This document shows positions 8,284 to 17,191 of a stretch of DNA of 64,000 nt, in pieces (position 1 is the stretch's first letter; each line of letters begins with the position of its first letter). Made by a program: the position numbers and the translations under genes. Where the stretch lies: NCBI RefSeq assembly GCF_027923225.1, contig NZ_BSDI01000001.1, positions 225,946 to 289,945 on the forward strand, written 5' to 3'. The notes beneath the pieces were generated by a model. That model did not search any database, was not told the origin of the DNA, and saw only the letters and a list, made by a program, of their open reading frames with translations. Source of the DNA: Phytohabitans aurantiacus. GTDB taxonomy: Bacteria; Actinomycetota; Actinomycetes; Mycobacteriales; Micromonosporaceae.

Positions 8284-9779
8284 AAGGTCACCAGTGGGTC
8301 GCCTACGAAGTCGGCGATGAAGTTGACGAAGAAGAAGCCGAAGAAGAGCACGTTCGCGCCCAGCAGCACGTAGTGCCACGGGCGCGGGCGGGCCGGCCTC
8401 GGCAGCTTGCTGTTCAGGTACATCAGCATGAACGGGAAGATCAGCGCGCCCAGGTTCGACATGTTCGCCGACCACTGGACCAGGCTCACCGGCAGCGCGA
8501 AATGCAGGATCACCGAGATCACGACGATCAGCAGCAGCATGAACGGGTAGTAGAAGCGCCGCGGGTCGCCCTCAATGAGCTTGCGCAGCGCCGGGCTGGT
8601 GGCGTGTGCCGCGTCGGTGGTGACCCGCACCATCGCCTCGAAGATGCCCAGCTGAGTGCTGAACAGGATCAGCACGCCCAGGACCAGCGCGACGTAGAAC
8701 AGGAACCGCCCGTACTCGACATCGAGCACACCGGCCACGAAGGTGGGCACGTTGGCCTGGGTGGGCGTCTCGCCTGACAGCTCCACGGCGCGGGCCATGA
8801 GGATCGTCGGCAGCAGCATGCCGAGCATCGCCCCGACGAAGAAGACGCCCCACATGTCGGTGAGCAGCAGCCGGTACCAGCGCCGCCAGCGGGCCGTGTT
8901 GGCCTCGTCGTCCGGGAACGTGACGCCGACGGGCAGCAGCTCGCGCTTCTCGCCGCGCAATCCGGAGATGTACCCGGCGCGGAAGCCCATCCCGTAACCC
9001 TTGTCGCGGTAGTGGCCCATCACGTACCAGTTGAGGCCGGACGCCAGCGCCGTGAACCCGGCCAGCGCGCCGAGTTGGGTCGCGGTGATGCCCTCCGGCG
9101 GCGAAGCCGGGGTGAAGAAGCCGCGGATGCCTTCCCACCACAGCTCGAACGGCACGATGAACAGGTCGATCAGCAGCAGGCCGATCAGGATCGACACGAC
9201 CATCAGCCAGTTCGCGAGCTCCAGCGCCCGGCTGATCCGGCGGGCGGACGCGGTGATCGCGAACACCACCAGGAGTAATCCGATCGCCCACAGTCGCGGC
9301 TCCTCCGCACCGGACCTGGGCAGTTCGCCGTGCACGAGCGCGTACATGCCCTGTCCGGCACCCGCGGCCCAACCGCCGGCGATGAACGCGAAGATGACCA
9401 GTGCCACCGAGACCGGTACCCACAACAGGAACCCGGGTGGCACGCGCCCCCAGCCGACGACCGGCACCTCACCGGTGGCCAGCACATACCGGGAGCACTC
9501 GACGTTGTAGAACGTCTGCAGCAGCGCGGAGACCAGGATCACCCAGCCGACACCCACGAAGCCGTACTGCCCCACCGCCTGCGGTCCCAGCAGCCATTCT
9601 CCGCTGCCGATGGAGATACCGAGCGCGATGAGGCTGGGGCCGATGGCGTACTTGACGAGCTCCTTCGGCCCAAGACGGCGTACCCCGAAGACCTCCTCAG
9701 GTTCCGGCAGGTCGGCGAGGCTGAGCGGCGGACGGCTGACCCCGAGCTGGTACGAACGGAGTTCTGTCACATCAGCCAT
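8280..9779 (-). CDS. Nramp-like polytopic membrane transporter
   Basis: A 499-residue inner-membrane protein with about 11-12 hydrophobic segments, related to Nramp divalent-metal transporters. The N-terminal pattern GPSLIALGISIGSGEWLLGP aligns with Nramp TM1, but the metal-binding DPGN motif is absent and replaced by GSGEW, so metal transport is doubtful and the substrate is unknown. Large hydrophilic loops lie around residues 220-260. It stands alone; its stop overlaps that of the ECF sigma gene. Confidence 0.8.
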   Translation of the reverse strand: MADVTELRSYQLGVSRPPLSLADLPEPEEVFGVRRLGPKELVKYAIGPSLIALGISIGSGEWLLGPQAVGQYGFVGVGWVILVSALLQTFYNVECSRYVLATGEVPVVGWGRVPPGFLLWVPVSVALVIFAFIAGGWAAGAGQGMYALVHGELPRSGAEEPRLWAIGLLLVVFAITASARRISRALELANWLMVVSILIGLLLIDLFIVPFELWWEGIRGFFTPASPPEGITATQLGALAGFTALASGLNWYVMGHYRDKGYGMGFRAGYISGLRGEKRELLPVGVTFPDDEANTARWRRWYRLLLTDMWGVFFVGAMLGMLLPTILMARAVELSGETPTQANVPTFVAGVLDVEYGRFLFYVALVLGVLILFSTQLGIFEAMVRVTTDAAHATSPALRKLIEGDPRRFYYPFMLLLIVVISVILHFALPVSLVQWSANMSNLGALIFPFMLMYLNSKLPRPARPRPWHYVLLGANVLFFGFFFVNFIADFVGDPLVTF

Positions 9780-9819
9780 ACGATCAAGGATCGTCTATGA
9801 CGTGATGTTTGTCACTACA

Positions 9820-10797
9820 TCAACAGGCTTCGAGGTCAGCGAGATCGACGGCCTCGGTGGTATTAGCGACGTGCAGGCCCGGGCGCGGACCACCGGAGAG
9901 CGTGTAGATCGAGGTGCCGATGGCCACGACACCGAGACCGTGGCGCGGCGTCGGCAGTGGGGGCAGGGCCTGCCACGTGCTGGCTTCAACGTCGTAGATC
10001 TCCGCCTCCTCGAAGGTCGCGTCTGCCTCGCCGCCCACCGCGACGATCCGGCCCGAGCAGGTCGCCGCGGCCGCTAGCCCACCACGCCGGGTCGGCAGGT
10101 CGGGCAGCTTGCGCCACTGGCCAGTACCCGGATCGAAGACCTCGAAAGCGCTGAAGTTGCCCTGCCCACCGGCCCGGCCACCGACCGTGTAGACGAGCCC
10201 GCCGAAGCCGGCGCCACCCAGGTGTTCGCGCGGCGTGGGCGGGCCGGGCGCGGCCGACCAGCGGTCGGCCGCGACGTCGTACACGAGCATCTGCCGGGAC
10301 AGGCCGCCCGCGTTGACGCCGCCCGCGACGTAGATCGTGTTTTCCACGGAAACGGCCGTGCCGGCGCCGCGGGACTGCGGCATCGCGGCCACCGGCCGCC
10401 ATACATCACCATCCAGCCGGTACGCCGCGGCGCTCGCGTCGCCACCCTCCTGGAAACCGCCGAAGAGGTACACCGTGCCGCCGGCCGCCGCGGCCATGGC
10501 GTGGTTGACGGCGACGGGCAGATCCGGCCCGCGCTCCCAGCGCCCCGTCGCGGTGTCCAGGATCTCCAACGTCGAGACCGTGCCGCCGTCTTCGCGGTAG
10601 CCGCCGATCACGTAGATCCTGGTGCCGACGACCGCGGCCGCGACCTCGGTGCGCTCGGACAGCGCCGGTGCGAGCGTGCGCCAGGCGAGCGCGGATGTGA
10701 CGCGGGGCGCGGGGGTGCCGTCGTCGGGCTCCGGTGGCCGGCTGTCGGAGCAGCCAGCGGCGAGAAGAACCAGCAGTGCGAGCGATACGCGTCGCAT
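9820..10797 (-). CDS. Kelch-repeat lipoprotein
   Basis: A 325-residue secreted lipoprotein. A signal peptide ends in lipobox LLAAGC (C16), so the protein is probably anchored to the outer face of the membrane. The mature part is five to six Kelch blades with repeated IYVIGG / VYLFGG / IYVAGG strands, each followed by a Trp two to three turns later; the whole would form a beta-propeller. No catalytic residues stand out. Galactose-oxidase-type copper ligands are not obvious, so a binding role is more likely than an enzyme. Confidence 0.87.
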   Translation of the reverse strand: MRRVSLALLVLLAAGCSDSRPPEPDDGTPAPRVTSALAWRTLAPALSERTEVAAAVVGTRIYVIGGYREDGGTVSTLEILDTATGRWERGPDLPVAVNHAMAAAAGGTVYLFGGFQEGGDASAAAYRLDGDVWRPVAAMPQSRGAGTAVSVENTIYVAGGVNAGGLSRQMLVYDVAADRWSAAPGPPTPREHLGGAGFGGLVYTVGGRAGGQGNFSAFEVFDPGTGQWRKLPDLPTRRGGLAAAATCSGRIVAVGGEADATFEEAEIYDVEASTWQALPPLPTPRHGLGVVAIGTSIYTLSGGPRPGLHVANTTEAVDLADLEAC

Positions 10798-10847
10798 CCG
10801 GGCAGTCTGCCACGCGCCGGGCCGGTCGGGTATGCGATCGTGCGGGC

Positions 10848-11489
10848 ATGCGCAAGTACGTGGTCATGGGCGTCCAGGGCAGCGGCAAGGGCACGCAGAG
10901 CGCTCTGCTGAGCAAGGCGTTCGACCTGGTCCACATCAGCGTCGGTGACATCTTCCGGTGGCACGTCCAGCACCACACCAAGCTCGGCGCCCAGGTACGG
11001 CGCATCATGTCGGCCGGTGAGCTGGTCGGTGACGACCTCGTCGAGGCGGTGGTCCGCGACCGGCTGCAGATGCACGACTGGAACTACGGCTTCGTCATCG
11101 ACGGGTTCCCGCGCAACGGCCGGCAGGCGGAGTTCTTCCTAGAGAGCTACGACATCGACGGCGTGATCCACCTCGACCTGCCGGACGAGGAGGTGCGCCG
11201 GCGCGTGCTCAACCGGCGGCTGTGCACGCGCTGCGGCATGGACTACAACCTCATCGCCGACCGCCCCGAGGTCGAAGGCCGGTGCGACGTCTGCGGCGGT
11301 GAGCTGGTTACGCGCGCTGACGACACCCCGGAGGCGCTGGCCTCCCGGCTGCGCGAGTACCACAGCAAGACGCGGCCGGTGCTCGACATCTTCCGCCGCA
11401 AGGAGTACGTGGTGAACGTGGACGCGCGGCCGGACCCGGAGACGGTCCAGCGCGAGATCCGGAAGCTACTGGGACTCCCCGTCGACTGA
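10848..11489 (+). CDS. adk: Adenylate kinase with zinc-binding lid
   Basis: A 213-residue nucleoside monophosphate kinase (ATP + AMP to 2 ADP). The P-loop is GVQGSGKGTQ at residues 8-17; NMP-binding DGFPRN is at 85-90; the lid contains C126-x2-C129 and C146-x2-C149, a four-cysteine zinc site seen in long bacterial Adk. The start is ATG 10848 because it precedes the RKYVVMGVQG strand; in-frame codons upstream overlap the divergent lipoprotein. It is not in the usual secY-adk-map context, so it may be a second copy. Confidence 0.88.
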   Translation: MRKYVVMGVQGSGKGTQSALLSKAFDLVHISVGDIFRWHVQHHTKLGAQVRRIMSAGELVGDDLVEAVVRDRLQMHDWNYGFVIDGFPRNGRQAEFFLESYDIDGVIHLDLPDEEVRRRVLNRRLCTRCGMDYNLIADRPEVEGRCDVCGGELVTRADDTPEALASRLREYHSKTRPVLDIFRRKEYVVNVDARPDPETVQREIRKLLGLPVD

Positions 11490-11509
11490 GTGCCCGCTAC
11501 CCTTCCCGG

Positions 11510-12316
11510 GTGAGCAGACCCGAGTGGGCGCCATACGGAGTCGACCTCGACCGGCCCAACGCGGCACGCGTCTATGACTACTACCTTGGCGGTGCGCACA
11601 ACTTCGCCGCCGACCGCACGATGGCCGAGCAGGCCCTCGCCGACTGGCCCGAGTTGCCGCTCATCATGCGGGCGAACAGGGCGTTCATGCGACGGGCGGT
11701 CAGGTTCCTGATCGACGCCGGTGTCCGCCAGTTTCTCGACCTCGGCTCCGGTATCCCGACAGCCGGCAACGTGCACGAGGTGGCCCGAGCCGCCGCCCCG
11801 GACAGCCGCGTCGTGTACGTCGACATCGATCCGGTGGCCGTCGCGCACAGCCGCGCGATCCTCGGTGACGACCCGCGTGTCGTGGCGGCACAGGCCGATC
11901 TGCGCGACCCGCCCGCAGTCCTCGACCTCGTGCGTCGTGAGGGCTGGCTCGACCTGTCCCAGCCGGTCGCGGTGCTGCTGGTCGCCGTGCTGCATTTCGT
12001 GCCCGACGGCGACGATCCGGGCTGCATCATCGCCGCCTATCGCGAGGCGATCGCGCCGGGCAGCTACCTGGCGATCTGTCATGCGTCCGCGGATGGGCAG
12101 GGCGAGCGGGCCGAGAAGCACCGTGCCCTGTACGCGCGCACTCCCACGCCGATGACCATGCGCTCCCGGGAGCAGATCGACGCGCTGATGAAGGGGTTCG
12201 AGCCGGTGCCGCCGGGCTTGGTCCACATGACACGGTGGCGTCCGGACGATGTGGACGAAGAGCCGGTAAACGCGAGCAACTTTCCGGGATACGCTGCCGT
12301 CGCGTTCCGTCCCTGA
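11510..12316 (+). CDS. SAM-dependent methyltransferase, PF04672/DUF574 family
   Basis: A 268-residue protein of an actinobacterial methyltransferase family. The N-terminal DLDRPNAARVYDYYLGG signature is diagnostic, followed by motif I FLDLGSGIPT near residues 73-82 and an acidic loop VYVDIDPVAV that would hold the SAM ribose. Many genomes carry dozens of paralogues and their substrates are unknown; some members may have lost activity. Start is GTG at 11510, 20 bp after adk. Confidence 0.9.
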   Translation: MSRPEWAPYGVDLDRPNAARVYDYYLGGAHNFAADRTMAEQALADWPELPLIMRANRAFMRRAVRFLIDAGVRQFLDLGSGIPTAGNVHEVARAAAPDSRVVYVDIDPVAVAHSRAILGDDPRVVAAQADLRDPPAVLDLVRREGWLDLSQPVAVLLVAVLHFVPDGDDPGCIIAAYREAIAPGSYLAICHASADGQGERAEKHRALYARTPTPMTMRSREQIDALMKGFEPVPPGLVHMTRWRPDDVDEEPVNASNFPGYAAVAFRP

Positions 12317-12327
12317 GTGGAGGATCA

Positions 12328-12864
12328 GTGCCCCACGTTCCCGTGCCCGATGGCCTGCCCGGTATCACCGGCCTCCTGGCGTTCAAGCCCGCCACCGGCG
12401 TGCGGGTCGCCGACCTGATGCACGAGCTGCTGCGCGGCGAAAGCCCGCTCACCCCGGCCGAGCGCGAGACCATCGGGGCGTACGTCTCACACCGCAACGA
12501 GTGCGAGTTCTGCGCCCGGTCACACAGCGCCACGATCCCGCACCTGGGCTCCGGTGCCGAGCTGAGCGAGGCGGCGCTCGTTGGGCCGGCCGCCGAAGGC
12601 ATCTCGCCGAAGTTGCGCGCCCTGCTCGCGGTCGCGGGAGCGGTCACCGAGGGCGGGCACCGGGTCAGCGACGAGCTCGTCGAGACGGCGCGGGCGGCGG
12701 GCGCCACCGACGAGGAGCTGCACGACACGGTGCTGATCGCGGCGGCGTTCTGCATGGCCAACCGGTACGTCGACGGGCTGGACGCCGTCACGCCCACCGA
12801 AGACGCGGCGTACGACCAGATGGGCGTCCGCCTGGCCCGCGAGGGTTACCGCCGCGCGCTCTGA
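12328..12864 (+). CDS. Carboxymuconolactone decarboxylase/AhpD-like protein
   Basis: A 178-residue protein with the AhpD redox core: E-C59-x2-C62-x3-H66 (ECEFCARSH), in the all-helical CMD fold. Such proteins act as alkylhydroperoxidase partners or uncharacterised redox enzymes. Start is GTG 12328, with GGAGG 5-9 bp upstream and 11 bp after the methyltransferase stop, so the two are probably co-transcribed. A family A palindrome follows directly. Confidence 0.88.
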   Translation: MPHVPVPDGLPGITGLLAFKPATGVRVADLMHELLRGESPLTPAERETIGAYVSHRNECEFCARSHSATIPHLGSGAELSEAALVGPAAEGISPKLRALLAVAGAVTEGGHRVSDELVETARAAGATDEELHDTVLIAAAFCMANRYVDGLDAVTPTEDAAYDQMGVRLAREGYRRAL

Positions 12865-12867
12865 CTC

Positions 12868-12923
12868 CGTGATCAGGGCGTCCCTGAAGTCGTTAGGGCG
12901 CCTTGAGGGACGCCCTGATCACG
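12868..12923. repeat. Family A palindromic element, copy 1
   Basis: Arms of 24 bp beginning GTGATCAGGGCGTCCCT pair with two mismatches around a 6-nt loop (TTAGGG). It fills the space between the convergent AhpD-like and kinase genes and would form a strong hairpin in transcripts from either side. Other copies are at 21919 and 40696. Confidence 0.95.
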
Positions 12924-12926
12924 GGT

Positions 12927-14441
12927 TCACCAGGCGAACGGGTCGCTGCGGGCGGTGCCGGGTAGCGCCCTGGCCTGGTCGGGCACCTGCCAGGTCAACA
13001 CCACGGTGTACCGGCGCCCGCGAGCCGGGGTGGCCTCGAAGCCGCCACAGGTGCGCTCGCGGGCCCGTTCGGTAAACGTGAGGCCGCGGCACAGAAACGG
13101 TCCCGCGACCGCCCGGCCGGTCGCGGCATCGACAAGCTTCAGCGTGACGTCGATCCGGGAGCCGACCATGGCGCGCACCTTCCCGGAGAGGCGCACGGCC
13201 GGACCGAGCGCGTGACAGGGCTGAGCCATCGCCGGCTGCCCGAAGCTCCACGCGAACCGCCCGCACCGCCACGGGCCGTAGGCTCTCTCCTTGGCCTCCG
13301 GGCGATGGTTGCGGTCGGCGGCCTGGGCGAGCGCGGCGGGACGGCGTACGGCCGATGCGGTCGCGCTGGCGACGGCGGTCGGCGTCGCGGCGATGGTGGA
13401 AGCCGATTCGGGGCGGGGCGCCAACCGGTGCGCGACCCGGGTGCGGTCGCTGTCCCACTGGAAGACCAGCGCACCGCCGGCCACGGCCAGGCAGGCGGCG
13501 ATGAGCGCGGCCGGCCACGCGCGGCGGGCGATTCCTGTACTTGTGCCGCGGCGAGCGTGCCTGGGGCCGGGCGGGCGGGAGCTGACAGCGGCCGCCTCGG
13601 CAGGCAACGGGGTGAGCGCCGGCAATCCGGCGGTCGCCACGACGAGGGCACGCATCCGGTCGACGAGGTCGGCGGCGGTGGGCCGGCGGTCCGGCGCCTT
13701 GCCTGTGCACGCCTCGATCACCTGCCACATCGCGTCGGCGATGCCTTCGTACCGGCGCGGCACGTGTTCCAGGTGCCGGCCGAGGACCGCGGCGGACGGC
13801 CCACCCGCGTACGGCGGACGCCCGACCAGCAGCTCATAGAGCAGCACGCCGAACGCGTAGACGTCGGTGGCCGGCGTGGGCTCCCCGCCGTCGATGACCT
13901 CCGGCGCGAGGTAGTTGGGGGTACCGACGAGCGCGCCCGTGGTGGTCAGCCCCGGCGAGTCGACGATGCGGGCCACGCCGAAGTCGGTCAGCCGCGCCTG
14001 CGGGTCGCTGCCCTCCGGCTGGCCGAGCAGCACGTTGTCGGGCTTGAGATCGCGGTGCACGATGCCCTGCCGGTGCGCCTCGACCAGCGCGGCCGCCACC
14101 CCGGTGAGGATGGCGGCCGCTTCGCTGGGCGGCAGGGTGCGCCGCTCGCGCAGCCGGTCCCGAAGGCTTCCCCCGGGCACCAGGTCCATGACCAGCCCGA
14201 GCGACGACCCGACGGTGAGCAGGTCGCGCACCCGGACGACATTGGGGTGGCTCAGGGCGGTGAGGATCGCCCGCTCCTGCACGAACCGCATGACGATCTT
14301 GGGATCGCCCGCGAGCTCGTCGCGGAGGAGCTTGATGGCCACCCGCTCGCCGGTGGAGTCGTCGACGGCGCGCCACACGGTGCCCGTGGCGCCGCCGCCG
14401 ATTTGCTCCTCCAGCACGTAACACCCGCCGATGCGCCGCAT
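12927..14441 (-). CDS. PknB-type transmembrane serine/threonine kinase
   Basis: A 504-residue membrane kinase. The cytosolic domain has the Gly loop (IGGGATGTV), K37 in VAIKLL, HRDLKPDN (D131), DFG (D153) and APE, so it should be active. After a ~30-residue linker, one transmembrane helix (about 309-328, AALIAACLAVAGGALVF) leads to an extracellular domain of ~170 residues ending in a beta-rich region with three cysteines; it has no PASTA repeats. The ligand is unknown. The gene is single, with the chitinase gene behind it on the same strand. Confidence 0.93.
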   Translation of the reverse strand: MRRIGGCYVLEEQIGGGATGTVWRAVDDSTGERVAIKLLRDELAGDPKIVMRFVQERAILTALSHPNVVRVRDLLTVGSSLGLVMDLVPGGSLRDRLRERRTLPPSEAAAILTGVAAALVEAHRQGIVHRDLKPDNVLLGQPEGSDPQARLTDFGVARIVDSPGLTTTGALVGTPNYLAPEVIDGGEPTPATDVYAFGVLLYELLVGRPPYAGGPSAAVLGRHLEHVPRRYEGIADAMWQVIEACTGKAPDRRPTAADLVDRMRALVVATAGLPALTPLPAEAAAVSSRPPGPRHARRGTSTGIARRAWPAALIAACLAVAGGALVFQWDSDRTRVAHRLAPRPESASTIAATPTAVASATASAVRRPAALAQAADRNHRPEAKERAYGPWRCGRFAWSFGQPAMAQPCHALGPAVRLSGKVRAMVGSRIDVTLKLVDAATGRAVAGPFLCRGLTFTERARERTCGGFEATPARGRRYTVVLTWQVPDQARALPGTARSDPFAW

Positions 14442-14491
14442 CCGACCTTCGTACTAGGCGGGGCGTCCGATTGCAACCGACACGTCCCTTA

Positions 14492-15802
14492 TTATCGGAG
14501 TCCGAACGATATCGTCCTAGTAAGGGTCGCATTGTCGTCGTCGCCGTCGAGCGACCACACCATCGCGCCGGCCAGCCCCTGCGCCCGGATGTACGCCGTC
14601 TTCCGCAGCACCACCTTCGGGTCGTCGTACGTCCAGAACGTCGTGCCGTCGTACAGCCAGGCCGTACCGGCGCGCAGGTCACGATGGACCGTGAAGCCCG
14701 CGTCCGGCAGTGTCTTGAGCACCTTGTAGTCCTCGTACCCCGCTTCGTAGGTCGCGGGTGCGGCACCGGTCGAGGTGCCGAAGAGACCGTTGCGGCCACC
14801 GGTCACCCCCGTCCAGCCCCGGCCGTAGTACGGGATGCCCACGACCAGCTTGCTCCGGGGCGCACCGCGCTGGAGCCACGCGTTGATCGTGTTCTCGATG
14901 GAGAAGTCGGGGTTGTCGGGCGAGCCCGCCGGCACGCGCAGCGCCGACTGCTGGTTGGCGGTCGCCTCCCAGGTGCCGTGGAAGTCGTACCCCTGCACCG
15001 TGGCGAAGTCGAGCTTCCTCATGACCTCGCGGACCTCATACCCGGCGTCGATCGTGGCGGGGCTGGCCGGTAGGAACGCGGTGAGCTGGTAGTGCTTGCG
15101 GCTCTGCCGGCCCAGCGCGTCGAGCTGCCGCCGGAACTCCGTCACCAGCGCGGTGAAGTTCCGCTTGTCCTCGGGCCGGTAGACGGTGTCGACGTCACCG
15201 GCCGAGCCCGGCCACTCCCAGTCGAGGTCGATGCCGTCGAAGACGCCGGCCAGCGACCCCGGCCCGCCGGCGCTGCCGTCCGGGTTGGGTAGGTTGCCCT
15301 TCAGATACAGGTCGATGCAGGACGACACGAACGCCTTGCGGGACGCGTCGGTGAGCGCGGCGTCGGAGAAGTACGTCGACCAGCTCCAGCCGCCGAGCGA
15401 GATGAGCACCTTCAGGTGCGGGTACTTGGCCTTGAGCTTCTGGAGCTGCCCGAAGTTGCCGTTGAGCGGCTCACCCCAGGTGTCCGCCACGCCGTCGACG
15501 CTCTCCTCGGCGGGCACTGGCCGCTGGTAGTCGGCCCACGGGTCGCCCTCGCCCGGGCCACCGTCCACATAGCAGCGGCCGTCGGGGCTGACGTTGCCGA
15601 ACGCATAGTTGACGTGCGTCAGCTTGCCGGCCGCACCGGACGTGTCGAGCTTCTTGACGGGAAACGCGCGGCCGTAGATGCCCCACTGCGTGAAGTACCC
15701 GACCTTGACGTAGCGGCTGCCCTTGCCGGTCGCCTGGGCGGCTGTGGCGGTGCCGGCTATGAGAGTGGATGCGGCCATGAGTACTGCTAGCGCTCTCCGC
15801 AT
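14492..15802 (-). CDS. Secreted GH18 chitinase
   Basis: A 436-residue glycoside hydrolase family 18 enzyme that would cleave chitin outside the cell with substrate-assisted retention. A signal peptide (about 1-26, ending AAQA) precedes the barrel. The catalytic DGIDLDWE motif is at residues 189-196, with E196 the acid/base. SLGGWSWS and the late GAMVWSLDGDD strand are also family features. There is no chitin-binding module. RBS AGAGG lies 6-10 bp before the ATG. It may form part of a scavenging set with the S1 protease and GH74 enzyme elsewhere in the window. Confidence 0.94.
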   Translation of the reverse strand: MRRALAVLMAASTLIAGTATAAQATGKGSRYVKVGYFTQWGIYGRAFPVKKLDTSGAAGKLTHVNYAFGNVSPDGRCYVDGGPGEGDPWADYQRPVPAEESVDGVADTWGEPLNGNFGQLQKLKAKYPHLKVLISLGGWSWSTYFSDAALTDASRKAFVSSCIDLYLKGNLPNPDGSAGGPGSLAGVFDGIDLDWEWPGSAGDVDTVYRPEDKRNFTALVTEFRRQLDALGRQSRKHYQLTAFLPASPATIDAGYEVREVMRKLDFATVQGYDFHGTWEATANQQSALRVPAGSPDNPDFSIENTINAWLQRGAPRSKLVVGIPYYGRGWTGVTGGRNGLFGTSTGAAPATYEAGYEDYKVLKTLPDAGFTVHRDLRAGTAWLYDGTTFWTYDDPKVVLRKTAYIRAQGLAGAMVWSLDGDDDNATLTRTISFGLR

Positions 15803-15871
15803 GACGTACCTCTTTAGTAAAGAATGTTTCCCGTAACGTAGGGGCGGCCGGGTACCGCGTCAAGGCTTGGT

Positions 15872-17050
15872 ATGAAAGGTGGCGTGAAGCGGATCGGAAT
15901 CCAGGAGCGGCGGGCACGGCTGGCGGTACGGCACCACCTCGGCGCGGCAGCCGCTGCCGATCCGGTCGAGGCGGTACGCGGTGTGGCCGCGCTGCACTCG
16001 ACCGACCCCGCCTCGGTCTTCCTGTCGGTGCGGGCGCGGGCCGCCGGGGCCACGCCCGACACGATCGAACGGGCGCTCTACGACGACCGTTCGCTCGTGC
16101 GGATGCTCGGCATGCGGCGCACCATGTTCGTCGTACCGGTCGAGCTGGCGCCGGTCATCCAGGCGGGGTGCACGCAGGCGATCGCGGTGACGCAACGCAA
16201 GCGGTACAGCCAGCTCCTGGAAGCGGCGGCGGTGGGCGACGGCGCGTTCCTCAAGGAGGTCGAAGACGCGACGGCGGTCGCGCTTGCCGGTCTCGGCGAG
16301 GCGACCGGCGCCCAGTTGTCCGCCGCGGAGCCGCGCCTGCGCACGCAGATCGAGATGGCGCCCGGCAAGTCGTACGGCGGCAAGCAGAACATCACCACCT
16401 GGGTGCTCTTCATGCTGGCCGCCGACGGCCGGATCGTGCGCGGACGGCCCCGCGGCACCTGGGCGAGCAGCCAGTGGACCTGGTCGCCAGTGGAGACCTG
16501 GTTTCCGGCCGGCCTGCCCGAGCTGCCCGCCGAGGCGGCGCGCGCCGAGCTGGTGCGCGCGTGGCTCGCCGCGTTCGGCCCCGGCACGGTCGCCGACCTG
16601 CGGTGGTGGACGGGTTGGACCGCGAGCCACGTCAAGCGGGCACTGGCCGACGTGGACGCCGTCGAGGTCGACCTCGACGGCGGCACCGGCGTCGTACTGC
16701 CCGGCGACGACGAGCCGACACCTGAGCCCGAGCCGTGGGTAGCGCTGCTGCCCGCGCTGGACCCCACGCCAATGGGCTGGTCGGAGCGCTCCTGGTACCT
16801 CGGCCCGCACAGCGCGCCGCTGTTCGACCGGTCCGGCAACATCGGCCCGACGGTGTGGAGCGACGGCCGGATCGTCGGCGGCTGGGCACAGCGCGCGGAC
16901 GGCGAAATCGCGTACCGGCTGCTCGAAGACGTTGGGGCCGAGAAGGAAGCCGCGGTGGCGTCCATGGCCGGCGACCTGGCGCAGTGGATCGGACCGGTAC
17001 GAGTCACCCCACGCTTCCGCACGCCACTCGAACGTGACCTTGCTAGCTAG
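15872..17050 (+). CDS. Winged-helix AlkX/YcaQ-like protein (HTH_42 family)
   Basis: A 392-residue cytosolic protein of the PF06224 family. The start region (RRARLAVRHHL, VRGVAALHSTDPASVFLSV) and the central RGTWASSQWTW and GPGTVADLRWWTGW blocks are characteristic. Members such as E. coli YcaQ and Streptomyces AlkX are DNA glycosylases acting on crosslinks or alkylated bases; whether this copy is active cannot be judged here. The start ATG 15872 (MKGGVKR) is used; a GTG at 15884 is possible. A hairpin at 17101 follows. Confidence 0.85.
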   Translation: MKGGVKRIGIQERRARLAVRHHLGAAAAADPVEAVRGVAALHSTDPASVFLSVRARAAGATPDTIERALYDDRSLVRMLGMRRTMFVVPVELAPVIQAGCTQAIAVTQRKRYSQLLEAAAVGDGAFLKEVEDATAVALAGLGEATGAQLSAAEPRLRTQIEMAPGKSYGGKQNITTWVLFMLAADGRIVRGRPRGTWASSQWTWSPVETWFPAGLPELPAEAARAELVRAWLAAFGPGTVADLRWWTGWTASHVKRALADVDAVEVDLDGGTGVVLPGDDEPTPEPEPWVALLPALDPTPMGWSERSWYLGPHSAPLFDRSGNIGPTVWSDGRIVGGWAQRADGEIAYRLLEDVGAEKEAAVASMAGDLAQWIGPVRVTPRFRTPLERDLAS

Positions 17051-17100
17051 CTGGGTCATAGCGCGCCGTACCTACTCCGAATATTAGTTCTTGTGAATTA

Positions 17101-17131
17101 CCGGACGCGGTGAGAGCCTCATCGCGTCCGG
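17101..17131. terminator. Strong hairpin after the AlkX-like gene
   Basis: Arms CCGGACGCG and CGCGTCCGG extended inward by TGAG / CTCA with one mismatched pair, loop of 3 nt. It lies 50 bp after the AlkX-like stop and 60 bp before the protease start. Likely a rho-independent-like terminator, or a leader hairpin for the protease mRNA. Confidence 0.55.
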
Positions 17132-17191
17132 ACATTCAGGTCTGCTGATCCCTGCGATGTCCGGCACCCCCGACACATCCAGGAGGACCAA

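Noticed and set aside
9803..9822. Dyad TGATGT/ACATCA between the Nramp-like and Kelch genes
   Set aside because: Only 6-bp arms, and it overlaps the Kelch gene stop; too weak to call an operator.
10734..10847. Longer adenylate kinase start at 10734
   Set aside because: The added 38 residues are antisense to the Kelch lipoprotein signal peptide and do not fit the Adk fold, which begins at the strand after ATG 10848.
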